Numbered from the stretch's first letter, positions 44,997 to 53,516 are shown. The stretch: 64,000 nucleotides of DNA from an uncultured Eubacterium sp. (GCA_958446835.1 CAUCXT010000001.1:1-64000), one strand, 5' to 3'. The notes: generated from the letters alone by a model not told the origin. Program-made: numbers and translations.

Positions 44997-45800
44997 TCAC
45001 CAGTCACTATCCCAGTCGGAATCATTGCTGTCCCAGTCGCCCCAATCGAAACTATCCCATGAATCATCATCGTCATCATCATAGTAGTTATCATTGTTGT
45101 CCTTCGACTCAACGTAATTCTGATAATATGATGTATCGTCAAAATCCCACGCTTCCCCATCATAATATCCGTCAAGCGATGAATAATAGCTGCCAATATA
45201 GTAATCATCCACATCGTCATACGAATAGTCAAAGTCGCTGTCAACGTACCAGTCATCATACTCATCGTCATAATAATACCAGCAACTATCAAGATAATAG
45301 TATAAATCATCCCACACTGAGCCGTCATCGTATGTATTATGAAAGACATAGTAGCCCTGCCCCGGTCTCTTTGTATGTGTATCCCTGTATCCATCCCAGA
45401 ATGCATACGCACATATAGGTATAGCGAGTAAATACGGCAAAAATCTCAGCACGAACGAAGAAAAATGGCTCTTTTTTCTCTTTTTTGAGCTTCCTGATGA
45501 GCCTGAAACACCACCTGTCGTGTCCTCACTTGCATACTTTCTTTTATTGAACTCCTCCTCCATCTTATCAAAGAGTATCTGGCACGCCTTAGCCTCATCG
45601 TTGCCTCTGTACCGCTCCGCGGTGCTTCCGTCGCTCTTATTTTTTGCGACAACCCACTCACCTGTAAATCTGTCCTGATAGATGTAGAACCATCGTGGGT
45701 CATGCCCCTTGTCCTCGCCAAGCGCAAATCTTATCGTGTCCAGCGGAATATTATGCCGTTCTACGAAATCCTTGTACTCCTGTAAAGAATTGACCTTCAT
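44997..45800 (-). CDS. Membrane protein with extreme Asp/Tyr/Trp-rich C-terminal tail
   Basis: A 267-residue protein of unknown function; ATG at 45800 follows GGAGGGGG. Residues 1-85 look like a small folded domain (LQEYKDFVERHNIPLDTIRF, WFYIYQDRFTGEWVVAKNKSDGS) with AEYRG-type repeat unit context. A basic, Ser-rich segment (KKRKKS) precedes one transmembrane helix (about 121-140). The last 110 residues are mostly Asp, Tyr, Trp, Ser and Asn (YYYDDEYDDWYVD, DDDDDDSWD). The N-terminal part is a form seen in cytoplasmic clostridial proteins; the tail probably lies outside. The DNA of the tail is a GAT/TAT-rich low-complexity run, so repeat expansion is possible. Confidence 0.75.
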   Translation of the reverse strand: MKVNSLQEYKDFVERHNIPLDTIRFALGEDKGHDPRWFYIYQDRFTGEWVVAKNKSDGSTAERYRGNDEAKACQILFDKMEEEFNKRKYASEDTTGGVSGSSGSSKKRKKSHFSSFVLRFLPYLLAIPICAYAFWDGYRDTHTKRPGQGYYVFHNTYDDGSVWDDLYYYLDSCWYYYDDEYDDWYVDSDFDYSYDDVDDYYIGSYYSSLDGYYDGEAWDFDDTSYYQNYVESKDNNDNYYDDDDDDSWDSFDWGDWDSNDSDWDSDW

Positions 45801-45885
45801 AGCTTCCCCCTCCATTCAACGAATGTGCTTTCACAAAATATCCGGTATCATTATAGCACTACAAGGTGAGGCAGGCAATGTCATT

Positions 45886-47247
45886 CTATTCTTCCGGGCT
45901 AAAGTTTTCCAGCCCTCCGTCGCTGTAATAGTAAAGTGCACCCTCTCTGTCCATATACATATCATATTCATATAAATATATATACCGTTCATACGCCGCC
46001 CACACGTCAACCTCCTTAGGGAAATAGTCTGAAGGTGTTCCCCTTTCAAAATGCATTTCCCGTGACAATATTTTCTCGCCATTATGATAAATACTCATAC
46101 CATCGTCGCCATAGACGTACACCTCACCATCATATATGAAGCCATACGGAACGATATTATACTTGTAGCTGCTACTCAGAACATACTCTCCATATAAATA
46201 TTCCACCTCAACATCTTTATCCACAATCTTTTTTATCAGGTAATGTCCCATTTCATTATCAGCCTGCCATATATATCTTGTGGTCACCACACCATTTATT
46301 TTCTTTGCTGAAACAAAATTATCCTTGGAAGGATTTTCAATATATTCCAACTCAATCGTATCTCCGTTTTTCAGCTTTCCTTCAACAAGCCGGTATTTTC
46401 CGTACAGTGTCTTTGAAAGCTGCATATCTCCATAGCTATGATATGACTTCTTCGCTGCTCCCTCACCGGATATTATACCGTAATTCGATTTTAGAATCCG
46501 ACTTCCATTCACATCGACAAATCCCCTATCAGGATAATAATAAATCATAAGGTCCGGTATATATATAACTCCATCAAGATAACGGCAGTCCGACCTCACA
46601 GATATAAAGAGTTCTCTTTCTTTCTCCTCCAATTCTGTCTCATCAATATCTTCCATCAATATCCATTCACCATTATTATTCCAATATTTGAATGGAGTAT
46701 TTTTGATATATTCTATTTTAGCAATCTGTTTTCCTTCTTCTATTATCCAAGCTATCCTGCCCTCTTCGCCTGTCTCATAATCATATGTAATATCAAAAGA
46801 ATCATCAGCAGCTTTTGTCACATAAGCATACCGGGCTATATTTTCATATTTCCCATACAGGCTATTTTCCGCCACAACCAAATCTGTATATTCGTATTGT
46901 AAATCATCAATACAATATTCCCTCAAAATACTTTTACCGGACTGCGTATCGTATTTCCATGAAAAAACCGCATACTCTTCTCCATCTTTTTCCAGTGAAC
47001 ACAGTCTGTACATATCATCATAGTTAAATGTTATAACACTGCCATTTTCAAGCACAGCAGCAGCCGGAAGGCTGCGGTCAATATATCCATCATCCGGCAT
47101 TAACCATGTATAGTCACAGTTCACGGTTTCAGAATATAATTCCTCCTGATTATTCTGCGTTGTTTCATTATCAATTTTATTATTTTTTTCACATGCCGTA
47201 ACACATGCACACATTAACATTATATAAAAAATAATATACCTTTTCAT
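45886..47247 (-). CDS. YD-repeat-like lipoprotein
   Basis: A 453-residue lipoprotein (lipobox CVTAC, Cys19) with a site GAGGGGA. The mature part has many short strands of the form (x)TFNYDDMYRL, FSWKYDTQSGK, ITYDYETGE, VEYLYGEY, which resemble degenerate RHS/YD repeats. The segment PYGFIYDGEVYVYGDDG also occurs in the next gene (PYGFSYNGESYFYGYDG), so the two are related. There is no membrane segment or catalytic motif. It is transcribed in the same direction as the SleB-like hydrolase, 60 bases after its stop, so it is probably a partner or immunity-type protein (inference). Confidence 0.7.
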   Translation of the reverse strand: MKRYIIFYIMLMCACVTACEKNNKIDNETTQNNQEELYSETVNCDYTWLMPDDGYIDRSLPAAAVLENGSVITFNYDDMYRLCSLEKDGEEYAVFSWKYDTQSGKSILREYCIDDLQYEYTDLVVAENSLYGKYENIARYAYVTKAADDSFDITYDYETGEEGRIAWIIEEGKQIAKIEYIKNTPFKYWNNNGEWILMEDIDETELEEKERELFISVRSDCRYLDGVIYIPDLMIYYYPDRGFVDVNGSRILKSNYGIISGEGAAKKSYHSYGDMQLSKTLYGKYRLVEGKLKNGDTIELEYIENPSKDNFVSAKKINGVVTTRYIWQADNEMGHYLIKKIVDKDVEVEYLYGEYVLSSSYKYNIVPYGFIYDGEVYVYGDDGMSIYHNGEKILSREMHFERGTPSDYFPKEVDVWAAYERYIYLYEYDMYMDREGALYYYSDGGLENFSPEE

Positions 47248-47307
47248 TGTATTCTCCCCTCATATAAGACTCTGTGTATTATAAAGAAAATACACACAGT
47301 CTATAAT

Positions 47308-48621
47308 TTATATATCCAGAAAATTAAAAAATACATTTGGATTTTCTACATTTCCAATATTGAGAATTATATTTTGTACCGCATTCCCATTAAGTGTACT
47401 ATTCCCAGCATTATAACCTGCATTCCACACCCCAAGTGATACAAAAAACATCTGATTTGAAAATCCCGACGGCTTAGAAATCATTGCAGAAAACTCCGAT
47501 GCATTGAACGAACACATCAATGATGCAGCAATCTTCGTACATTCAGCCCAAGACCCCGACTCTCTGAGTATACCTTTTCTAGCAATAGCTGTTGCATTGT
47601 TTGGTCCAGAAATTACTTTAAATTCATCTGTCTGCATTGCTATCTCTTTAAAATTATTAGGAAATCTGTTTGAGGAATAATCATATCGATTTTGCAATAC
47701 CCACCCTACTGCTTTTCTTTGTGCATAATATCCACTCCCTTCATATCCACATTCACCATAAATCAACCTTGAAATAACTTCAACATCACTAAGGGCTGAA
47801 CACCATCCATTACCATTATAATTATATTCTATATCTTTTCCGTGGTCAGAATTGTTCATCAACTGATAATATAGTAACATTGCATCTTCCTGTCCCCACA
47901 AAACCGCTATATCAGATTTTTTCAAATCTAATTGAGTTTCAACCTCCCAAAATGTTGCTAATCTCGGAATGTAATACTGACCTGCAAGATAATAAAATCC
48001 TGTTTCCTTATCATAAAACATTCCATATCCTCTTATGGAATTGATATCTCCAACATAGTTGCCTGCTTCCGTAATCAGTTCTCCGTTTTCATCATAGTTA
48101 TAGACACCAATCAAATCCAAATGGGCGCCATATACATATTCCGCAACAATGGCATGTTCCATATTATATATGTATCTAATACAGTTTCCATCATATCCAT
48201 AGAAGTAACTTTCTCCATTATATGAAAAACCATACGGATAAATTTCTTTTTCATTTTGTCCATAAACATAGTTTATTTCATATTGCGCTGTTTTTTCAGA
48301 GGCAACATTTATTCCAATGTATGTATATGTTGCAATCTGCATATCATTGATAGATTTACTAGTCCTTTGAAGATTCTCATTATATTGATATGTTACAACG
48401 TCTCCATTTTTCTCAAAGCTTATAGGAACATCTCCCTCACGGCCAATATACCAATCAACATTTTCAATTGTCGTTGCATCATTTATCAGTTCTGATTGTT
48501 CATAACCATTTTCCTGAAGCTTCAATCCCGAAGAATCCTCAGAAGCTAATGCCAATATTGTTGGCATAGTCATACAAAAAAACAATGTTCCGCCTAAAAT
48601 CTTGCTAATTACTTTTCTCAT
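47308..48621 (-). CDS. Secreted YD-repeat protein with C-terminal SleB/CwlJ-type cell-wall hydrolase
   Basis: A 437-residue protein; ATG at 48621 has GGAAGGAG ten bases upstream. Signal peptide (1-27). Residues 30-215 carry YD-like strands and end in YDKETGFYYLAGQYYIPRL, which matches the conserved RHS core closure (RYYDP-type). Residues 270-437 have the Hydrolase_2 (SleB) motif: VISRLIYGECGYEGSGYYAQ (catalytic Glu), VGWVLQNRYD, then a region ending with MFFVSLGVWNAG. The family are muramidase-type lytic transglycosylases of spore cortex and cell wall. A tandem of YD core and enzyme at the C-terminus is the layout of polymorphic toxins. It could also be a self-lysin. Confidence 0.78.
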   Translation of the reverse strand: MRKVISKILGGTLFFCMTMPTILALASEDSSGLKLQENGYEQSELINDATTIENVDWYIGREGDVPISFEKNGDVVTYQYNENLQRTSKSINDMQIATYTYIGINVASEKTAQYEINYVYGQNEKEIYPYGFSYNGESYFYGYDGNCIRYIYNMEHAIVAEYVYGAHLDLIGVYNYDENGELITEAGNYVGDINSIRGYGMFYDKETGFYYLAGQYYIPRLATFWEVETQLDLKKSDIAVLWGQEDAMLLYYQLMNNSDHGKDIEYNYNGNGWCSALSDVEVISRLIYGECGYEGSGYYAQRKAVGWVLQNRYDYSSNRFPNNFKEIAMQTDEFKVISGPNNATAIARKGILRESGSWAECTKIAASLMCSFNASEFSAMISKPSGFSNQMFFVSLGVWNAGYNAGNSTLNGNAVQNIILNIGNVENPNVFFNFLDI

Positions 48622-48694
48622 GCTGTATTCTCCTTCCATGTTGGTAAAGACGTAATATATATACATGTTATTTATATCATTAATGCGGGCTTTC

Positions 48695-48745
48695 TACTAC
48701 TCGCCTTTTCAGGTATAAATTATTTACCTGAAAAGGGGAGTAGTA
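48695..48745. promoter_or_regulatory. 51-bp palindrome between hydrolase and peptide genes
   Basis: Arms TACTACTCGCCTTTTCAGGTA (48695-48715, one mismatch) and its complement at 48725-48745 around a nine-base AT loop. It lies between divergent starts at 48621 (minus) and 48799 (plus). No T run follows on either strand, which argues against a terminator; an operator for the adjacent HTH regulator is more likely. Confidence 0.6.
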
Positions 48746-48798
48746 TTCAATGTCTTATATTGGTAAAATAAATGAAATGAAAAGAAAGGATTGAACAT

Positions 48799-48987
48799 AT
48801 GAATAACCAAAGCAAGTCTATTTTAAAAAAACTGTTGATACCTCTCTCCATGTGCATAATTATCTGTTCATTATGTAATAGTTTTACTGTAATTAATTCA
48901 GATTCATGTGCATATCACTATGGTTTCATATCAATTTTGCACGATGAAGTTACTGGGGATAATTCAGCTTCTAATTCTACAAAATAA
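48799..48987 (+). CDS. Small secreted-type peptide, candidate signal precursor
   Basis: A 62-residue ORF starting at ATG 48799 with AAAGGA eight bases upstream (a good site). Residues 6-10 are basic, residues 12-27 hydrophobic (LLIPLSMCIIICSLCN), then a polar tail of about 35 residues including SDSCAYHYGFISILHDEV and ending GDNSASNSTK. This is the outline of a Sec-exported pheromone precursor or small secreted peptide. It ends nine bases before the stop of the large HTH regulator on the other strand, a layout common for RRNPP regulator-peptide pairs, although there the peptide normally lies just after the regulator in the same direction. No homolog is recognised. Confidence 0.6.
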   Translation: MNNQSKSILKKLLIPLSMCIIICSLCNSFTVINSDSCAYHYGFISILHDEVTGDNSASNSTK

Positions 48988-48995
48988 CATTATCC

Positions 48996-50924
48996 CTAAA
49001 ACTTTTCTGAAAAAACTTTTGCTGTCTGCTCACTATCATATATCTGACAAAGAATTGCACATTCATTTAAAACGGAATTGTATTTTTCTTTATCATTTTC
49101 CTTTAAGTTATCATTCCATATATTATTATACTTATGCCACCATATTTTTTGTGGTCTGTATAGTTGTAGCTGAAGTCTGGCAGACATGTCTGCCAGACTA
49201 TTTGACAGCTCATATTGTCCAATATTGCCAAGTAAACTTGAATACTTAACTATCAACACACGAAACACACCTTCTGACCCATACAAAATATTCTGTTCAC
49301 TATTGGCAACAAAATATTCATACAGTATCTCCATGTACAGAGTCGCATTCTCATAATCTCCCAAAATCGAATAATAATCACCAATTGAAATAAGACAATA
49401 TATTTCTGCTGATGTAAAGTATATACGCTTATTTAACGCATCATTTTTCATATGACCATGATTTTTATTTTTTTTAAATTTCTTTATATTTTCTAACGGA
49501 ACTGTAAGCTCAAGCAAACCTATCATGCTGCTTAATGCTTCCTCATATGAAATTTTACCAAGAGATTTCATAATGATTATTTCTGCTCTTCCAAGAAGCT
49601 GTTGGTTATATTGGAAATTCGGAACTTCTCTTTTCAATTCGGATAAAATTTCAAGTGCTTTTATAATTTTCCCATATCCAATTAAATTCCACATTTCCTC
49701 CTCTTTTTCCAAATCTACTATATTACAGGTTATAAGTGACGAATATTGATATGCACGTGGAAGATTAAGCCTGCTATATATACTTTTCATATTATTATAT
49801 TGTAAGTTGCTTCTATGCTGTTCTGTCTTTTCAATCGTTTTCTCAGCGCAAATACCATCACTTAACTCTTTACGGCTAAAACCAAGTAAATAACGTCTGG
49901 CTCTGACTATATCATTTATGCAATATACTGTTCCTTCGCGATATATATACACATCATTATTCATAAACTCCGGTATTCCACGTTTCTTATACTCATTAGA
50001 CAATATATCGCGCCATAACTTAATTTTTTGCTTATCGTGAATGATATTACTAATAAATCCATCCTGATTTTTCACTTTTATCAATGCGCAAATTCTATCT
50101 GCTATATTAATCTGGATATCAAATAGTTCTATTATATAATATGATTTTTTATCTTCTCTGAGCAATTCAACTGCATTCTGGCATAAATTCCACATTCTGC
50201 ACAATTCCGTTATATCTGTCACGCTTTCATTCAAGCGGCAATAATACACAACAAGTTTAGAATAAAGTTTTGTCTTAGCCTTATTATCATAATAATTCTT
50301 GTCCACATAATCAACTATTGCCATTACATTATCAATGGTTTTATTTTTTTCATCCGAATGCCACAATGCTTCAATGTATAAGTTTAGTTCATTTACCGAC
50401 AGCTTGTACTCATAAAGTTTTTCAATATCAAATTCATTATTTGCAAAGATATCCGATGTCATGGCAGCCGCCATTTTATAATCGTCACTCTCTGCTGCTG
50501 TGCCCATTGCCTTAGCAGTCAAATAAAATTGCATTTTTAATCTATCGGAAATTTCAAATGTATTTTCATAATCAATTTTTTTATATATAACGTCATCCAA
50601 ATTATGTTTTATATACTTTTTCTTATATTCTTCAAGCAATAACTGTTCATCCGGCTTTCCCAGCGAATCTATAAGACTGTTTCTAAGCTGCCATTCCTCA
50701 TATTCTTCAAAGGTAAGCATGTTATCAAACCACTGCGGCGCAAGCCCTAATCTGCCAATCAGGGCACTCCTAAGCAAATACCCCGGCAGCATATCCCCAG
50801 CTTCAATTCCATAAAGAACCTTTATGGAGCATAATCCCTTTACAAGTGCATCTACTTTTATTTTCTTGCTCTTTCTAATATTATGTATAAGCCTTCCAAA
50901 ATCGTTATCATTATATTCAGCCAT
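48996..50924 (-). CDS. Large HTH-helical-repeat regulator, RRNPP-like
   Basis: A 642-residue cytoplasmic protein. Residues 7-60 are an XRE-type HTH (GRLIHNIRKSKKIKVDALVK, then SIKVLYGIEAGDMLP), followed by a conserved-looking LLGRLGL-type and FEEYEEWQLRNSLI motif seen in Clostridia TPR regulators. A second HTH-like region lies near residue 340 (INDIVRARRYLLGFSRKELS). The rest (about 90-330 and 400-640) is all-helical and looks like TPR-type repeats (YCLISIGDYYSILGDYENATLYMEILYEYF). This resembles peptide-sensing RRNPP proteins with a duplicated layout. Peptide candidate: 48799-48987. Its first codons and promoter are duplicated at 53697-53843. Confidence 0.72.
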   Translation of the reverse strand: MAEYNDNDFGRLIHNIRKSKKIKVDALVKGLCSIKVLYGIEAGDMLPGYLLRSALIGRLGLAPQWFDNMLTFEEYEEWQLRNSLIDSLGKPDEQLLLEEYKKKYIKHNLDDVIYKKIDYENTFEISDRLKMQFYLTAKAMGTAAESDDYKMAAAMTSDIFANNEFDIEKLYEYKLSVNELNLYIEALWHSDEKNKTIDNVMAIVDYVDKNYYDNKAKTKLYSKLVVYYCRLNESVTDITELCRMWNLCQNAVELLREDKKSYYIIELFDIQINIADRICALIKVKNQDGFISNIIHDKQKIKLWRDILSNEYKKRGIPEFMNNDVYIYREGTVYCINDIVRARRYLLGFSRKELSDGICAEKTIEKTEQHRSNLQYNNMKSIYSRLNLPRAYQYSSLITCNIVDLEKEEEMWNLIGYGKIIKALEILSELKREVPNFQYNQQLLGRAEIIIMKSLGKISYEEALSSMIGLLELTVPLENIKKFKKNKNHGHMKNDALNKRIYFTSAEIYCLISIGDYYSILGDYENATLYMEILYEYFVANSEQNILYGSEGVFRVLIVKYSSLLGNIGQYELSNSLADMSARLQLQLYRPQKIWWHKYNNIWNDNLKENDKEKYNSVLNECAILCQIYDSEQTAKVFSEKF

Positions 50925-51042
50925 TAATGCACATCTCCATTTTTATTATATATCTATATTATAAGTCAATAACAATTTATAAGCAATAACATTTATAATA
51001 ATTGTCTCCGACAAAAAACAAAACACCCTAAGCGTTGCAAAT
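50896..51042. repeat. 147-bp repeat, copy A (regulator start and promoter)
   Basis: TTCCAAAATCGTTATCATTA through CACCCTAAGCGTTGCAAAT, about 85 percent identical by eye to 53697-53843 in the same orientation. It covers the first ten codons of the regulator and its upstream region. Confidence 0.85.
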
Positions 51043-51085
51043 CCCATAATATTTTTAAAATATGGTATTTGCAACGCTTAGGGTG
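51024..51085 (-). terminator. Terminator of the ABC-exporter operon, 19-bp perfect stem
   Basis: CACCCTAAGCGTTGCAAAT (51024-51042) and ATTTGCAACGCTTAGGGTG (51067-51085) pair exactly; minus strand continues as TTTTGTTTTTTG. The left arm is also the end of repeat A and matches the last codons of the HAD gene at 53829. Confidence 0.8.
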
Positions 51086-51108
51086 ATTTGAAAAATATTA
51101 GTAAATGA

Positions 51109-51219
51109 TTTATTTACCTTTATCCTGAAGGGAATCTCTGTGCCTATCCGGAGGTAGAACGCAGCTCACCGAAATGGGAAGATACCTACAAGTTTCGTGT
51201 AAATGTAGAAAAATCAATT
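51109..51219 (+). pseudogene. Possible gene remnant on plus strand
   Basis: An open stretch of about 37 codons without start codon (YPEGNLCAYPEVERSS, KWEDTYKFRVNVEKS) has a natural protein-like composition, unlike the surrounding AT-rich sequence, and lies antisense next to the ABC gene end. I do not recognise the family. Low confidence; it may be chance. Confidence 0.3.
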
Positions 51220-51222
51220 ATC

Positions 51223-52482
51223 CTAAAGATATTGACTTGCTTGAATACGCCAATATTTCGCATATTTGCCATCAATTTCCAACAATTCATCGTGAGTACC
51301 CATCTCAACTATATGACCATCTTCCAAATATAACACCAAATCAGAAAACAATACACTTCCTAATCTATGAGTAACAAAAATGCTTGTCTTACCAGCGCTC
51401 ATCTCATCAAACAGCTTGTATAACCTGACCTCTTCAAGCGGATCTATTGCAGCCGTAGGTTCATCCAGTACGAAAATGTCTGCATCTTTAAATGCCGCTC
51501 TTGCCGCTGCAATTTTCTGCCATTCTCCACCCGATAATTCTATTCCGCCAAATTCCTTTGATAATACAGTATTATAATTTATCTTTTTTCTAAAGCCCAC
51601 TTTTTCCAAAGCAGTATTTACTTTCTTATCGCTGTCCGCTTTACTGAAATCCGAAATTACAATATTATATTTAAGTGATTCTTTGTATTTGCAAAAATCT
51701 TTAAATACTGCTGTAAATGGTTTTGCATTTATAGGACTTTCATCGCCATTGTCCGATTCAAACAAAATTTCCCCTTCCGTAGGTTCAATCAACCCCATTA
51801 TAAGTTTAATCAAAGTCGTCTTTCCACTTCCATTATCCCCGACAACAGCTACATGACTACCTGATTTGATGTTCAAATCTATTTTTTTTATCACGTGTGC
51901 ATCCGAAAACGGATATGCATAACTCACATTCTTTAAAATGATATTATAATCACTTTTTTCCGGTTTCACTTTTGGAGAGTCCTTCGCCTCTTCTTCCATA
52001 TCCATAAACTCATAAAACTGAGCGATATCAGCCGTATGAGTATATATCGTAGCCAAATTTTTAGTAATTCTCTGCATAGAATAGACCAAGTTTATAATCA
52101 AGCCAAAAGTAACAGACAATCCACCTATCGTAATCCTTCCAACCATAACCTGGCTTGCCGTATAAGCAATGCATAAAATAACTATGACAACTCGCAAAAA
52201 CTCTTCTGCAAAAGTATATTTCAATTGTTTTCTTTGTAATCTTAAACTCTCGGAATATATTTCATTAGTTTTTTTAATGAATTTGGAATTAAAAAATTCA
52301 AAAGCATTATAACATATTATATCTTTTATCAAATTTTGATTGTATTTAACTGATCGGTAATACTCTGATTCCAATTTTTCTTTTGAAACATAAGTATCAT
52401 ACTCTAATCGTATTTTATCCACAAAAATTGTGCCGATAAGTGCCGGAATTATTGAAAGTAAGCCAATCAAAGATATCATCAT
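51223..52482 (-). CDS. ABC exporter, C-terminal half (partial TMD plus ATPase)
   Basis: A 419-residue frame. It starts within what would be TM4 of an exporter (ISLIGLLSIIPALIGTIFVD), continues through the last helices and has a full nucleotide-binding domain: Walker A VVGDNGSGKTTL, signature IELSGGEWQKIAAARA, Walker B DIFVLDEPTAAID, H-loop VTHRLGS. Normal exporters of this class have about 580 residues and six helices; the first three helices are missing. The preceding gene has six helices and no ATPase, and the two overlap by 68 bases in different frames. A deletion that joined two tandem exporters is the simplest reading. The ATG at 52482 has no good ribosome site. Confidence 0.75.
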   Translation of the reverse strand: MMISLIGLLSIIPALIGTIFVDKIRLEYDTYVSKEKLESEYYRSVKYNQNLIKDIICYNAFEFFNSKFIKKTNEIYSESLRLQRKQLKYTFAEEFLRVVIVILCIAYTASQVMVGRITIGGLSVTFGLIINLVYSMQRITKNLATIYTHTADIAQFYEFMDMEEEAKDSPKVKPEKSDYNIILKNVSYAYPFSDAHVIKKIDLNIKSGSHVAVVGDNGSGKTTLIKLIMGLIEPTEGEILFESDNGDESPINAKPFTAVFKDFCKYKESLKYNIVISDFSKADSDKKVNTALEKVGFRKKINYNTVLSKEFGGIELSGGEWQKIAAARAAFKDADIFVLDEPTAAIDPLEEVRLYKLFDEMSAGKTSIFVTHRLGSVLFSDLVLYLEDGHIVEMGTHDELLEIDGKYAKYWRIQASQYL

Positions 52483-53461
52483 ATTCTGATATCATTGATT
52501 CAACATCAGAATATGTACTTCTAAACTCTTTTAATCTTTTGTAAGATGAGGCAAAGCTTTGAATTTTTGATAGAATACGTATATTAAATACCTGACCTGA
52601 AATCGCAATAAACAAACCCAGTGAAATCACATTGTTAATGTACGCGAACAAAAGAATTGTCAAATTAATTGCTATAACCAAATATTCGCTTTTTGAAATT
52701 AACGCGCTCAACAGCCCATGCTTCATTCTTATTCGCAGAATTTTTGTATCAAGTTTCTTTTGCTCCGCTTTCCATTCATTCAACAGGGGTTCGCCGGCAT
52801 CAAACACTCTGATTTCTTTTGCATATTCCCTGCTTCTTAAAACAGAAGATTTATATTGAATTATTCTTCTGTCAAAATTCAAATCATATGATTTTCTGTA
52901 TTCTTTTTGTGCTAAGCGTGATGAAAAATATCCTACTAACGGACTTATGAACAAGAAAGCAAACACCAATGCAATAGACGCCCTTAAAAGTACGATAAAA
53001 TACGAAAATATGCTGATAAATGTTGACAACAACGTCAAAAAAAAGCCATACTCAAGTACAAACAAATTGTTATCTGTGACTTGCTTTAATTTATTATAGA
53101 TTTCTGTATGCTCATAATTTTCATACGGAATCCTGCTTATCAACTCCGTTACATCTGTATTCCATTCTATATCCATACGGTTATTTATCTTGCCCTTTAA
53201 AAAATCCAAAAACAGATCAGATAGCGGCAACAAAAAAGACACTACAAGCAATACAGAAGCGTAAAAAAACGAAGCTGTTTTGGTACCGGATAAATAAGAA
53301 GTAATATTTTCGATAAACAATGATTGGGCATATATCGAAAACGAACCGGAAAGAGCAAGCACAATTTCCAGTAATGCTATATACTTTCCTTCCGATGTGG
53401 AAAAAAATATTTTTATTCCCTTCCGCTTCATTCTAATCCTCCTGTGAAAAAAAGATAACAA
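52415..53461 (-). CDS. ABC exporter transmembrane domain without ATPase
   Basis: A 348-residue frame starting near 53461 (the ATG at 53431, MKRKGIKIFF, is an alternative with AGGA upstream). Helices: about 30-55, 63-88, 134-160, 168-190 and 270-300, giving a complete exporter-type membrane domain with the usual long cytoplasmic loops (VFDAGEPLLNEWKAEQKKLD). It ends 20 residues after the last helix, at the point where the ATPase should begin. The final residues (DIFDWLTFNNSG...) come from the other frame of the following gene. Best read as the front half of one exporter fused by deletion to the back half of another; peptide or bacteriocin export is the likely ancestral role. Confidence 0.7.
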   Translation of the reverse strand: MLSFFHRRIRMKRKGIKIFFSTSEGKYIALLEIVLALSGSFSIYAQSLFIENITSYLSGTKTASFFYASVLLVVSFLLPLSDLFLDFLKGKINNRMDIEWNTDVTELISRIPYENYEHTEIYNKLKQVTDNNLFVLEYGFFLTLLSTFISIFSYFIVLLRASIALVFAFLFISPLVGYFSSRLAQKEYRKSYDLNFDRRIIQYKSSVLRSREYAKEIRVFDAGEPLLNEWKAEQKKLDTKILRIRMKHGLLSALISKSEYLVIAINLTILLFAYINNVISLGLFIAISGQVFNIRILSKIQSFASSYKRLKEFRSTYSDVESMISEYDDIFDWLTFNNSGTYRHNFCG

Positions 53462-53516
53462 CTCTAAATATATTTTTCGGTTTCATTTATATAGAAACAA
53501 GGCTTTTGAGTTAAAT

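Noticed and set aside
44966..45418. His/Ser/Asn-rich plus-strand frame
   Set aside because: It is the complement of the GAT/TAT-rich acidic tail, so the composition is an artefact of low-complexity DNA.
48695..48745. Palindrome read as a rho-independent terminator
   Set aside because: There is no T run on either strand and it lies between divergent starts rather than after a stop.
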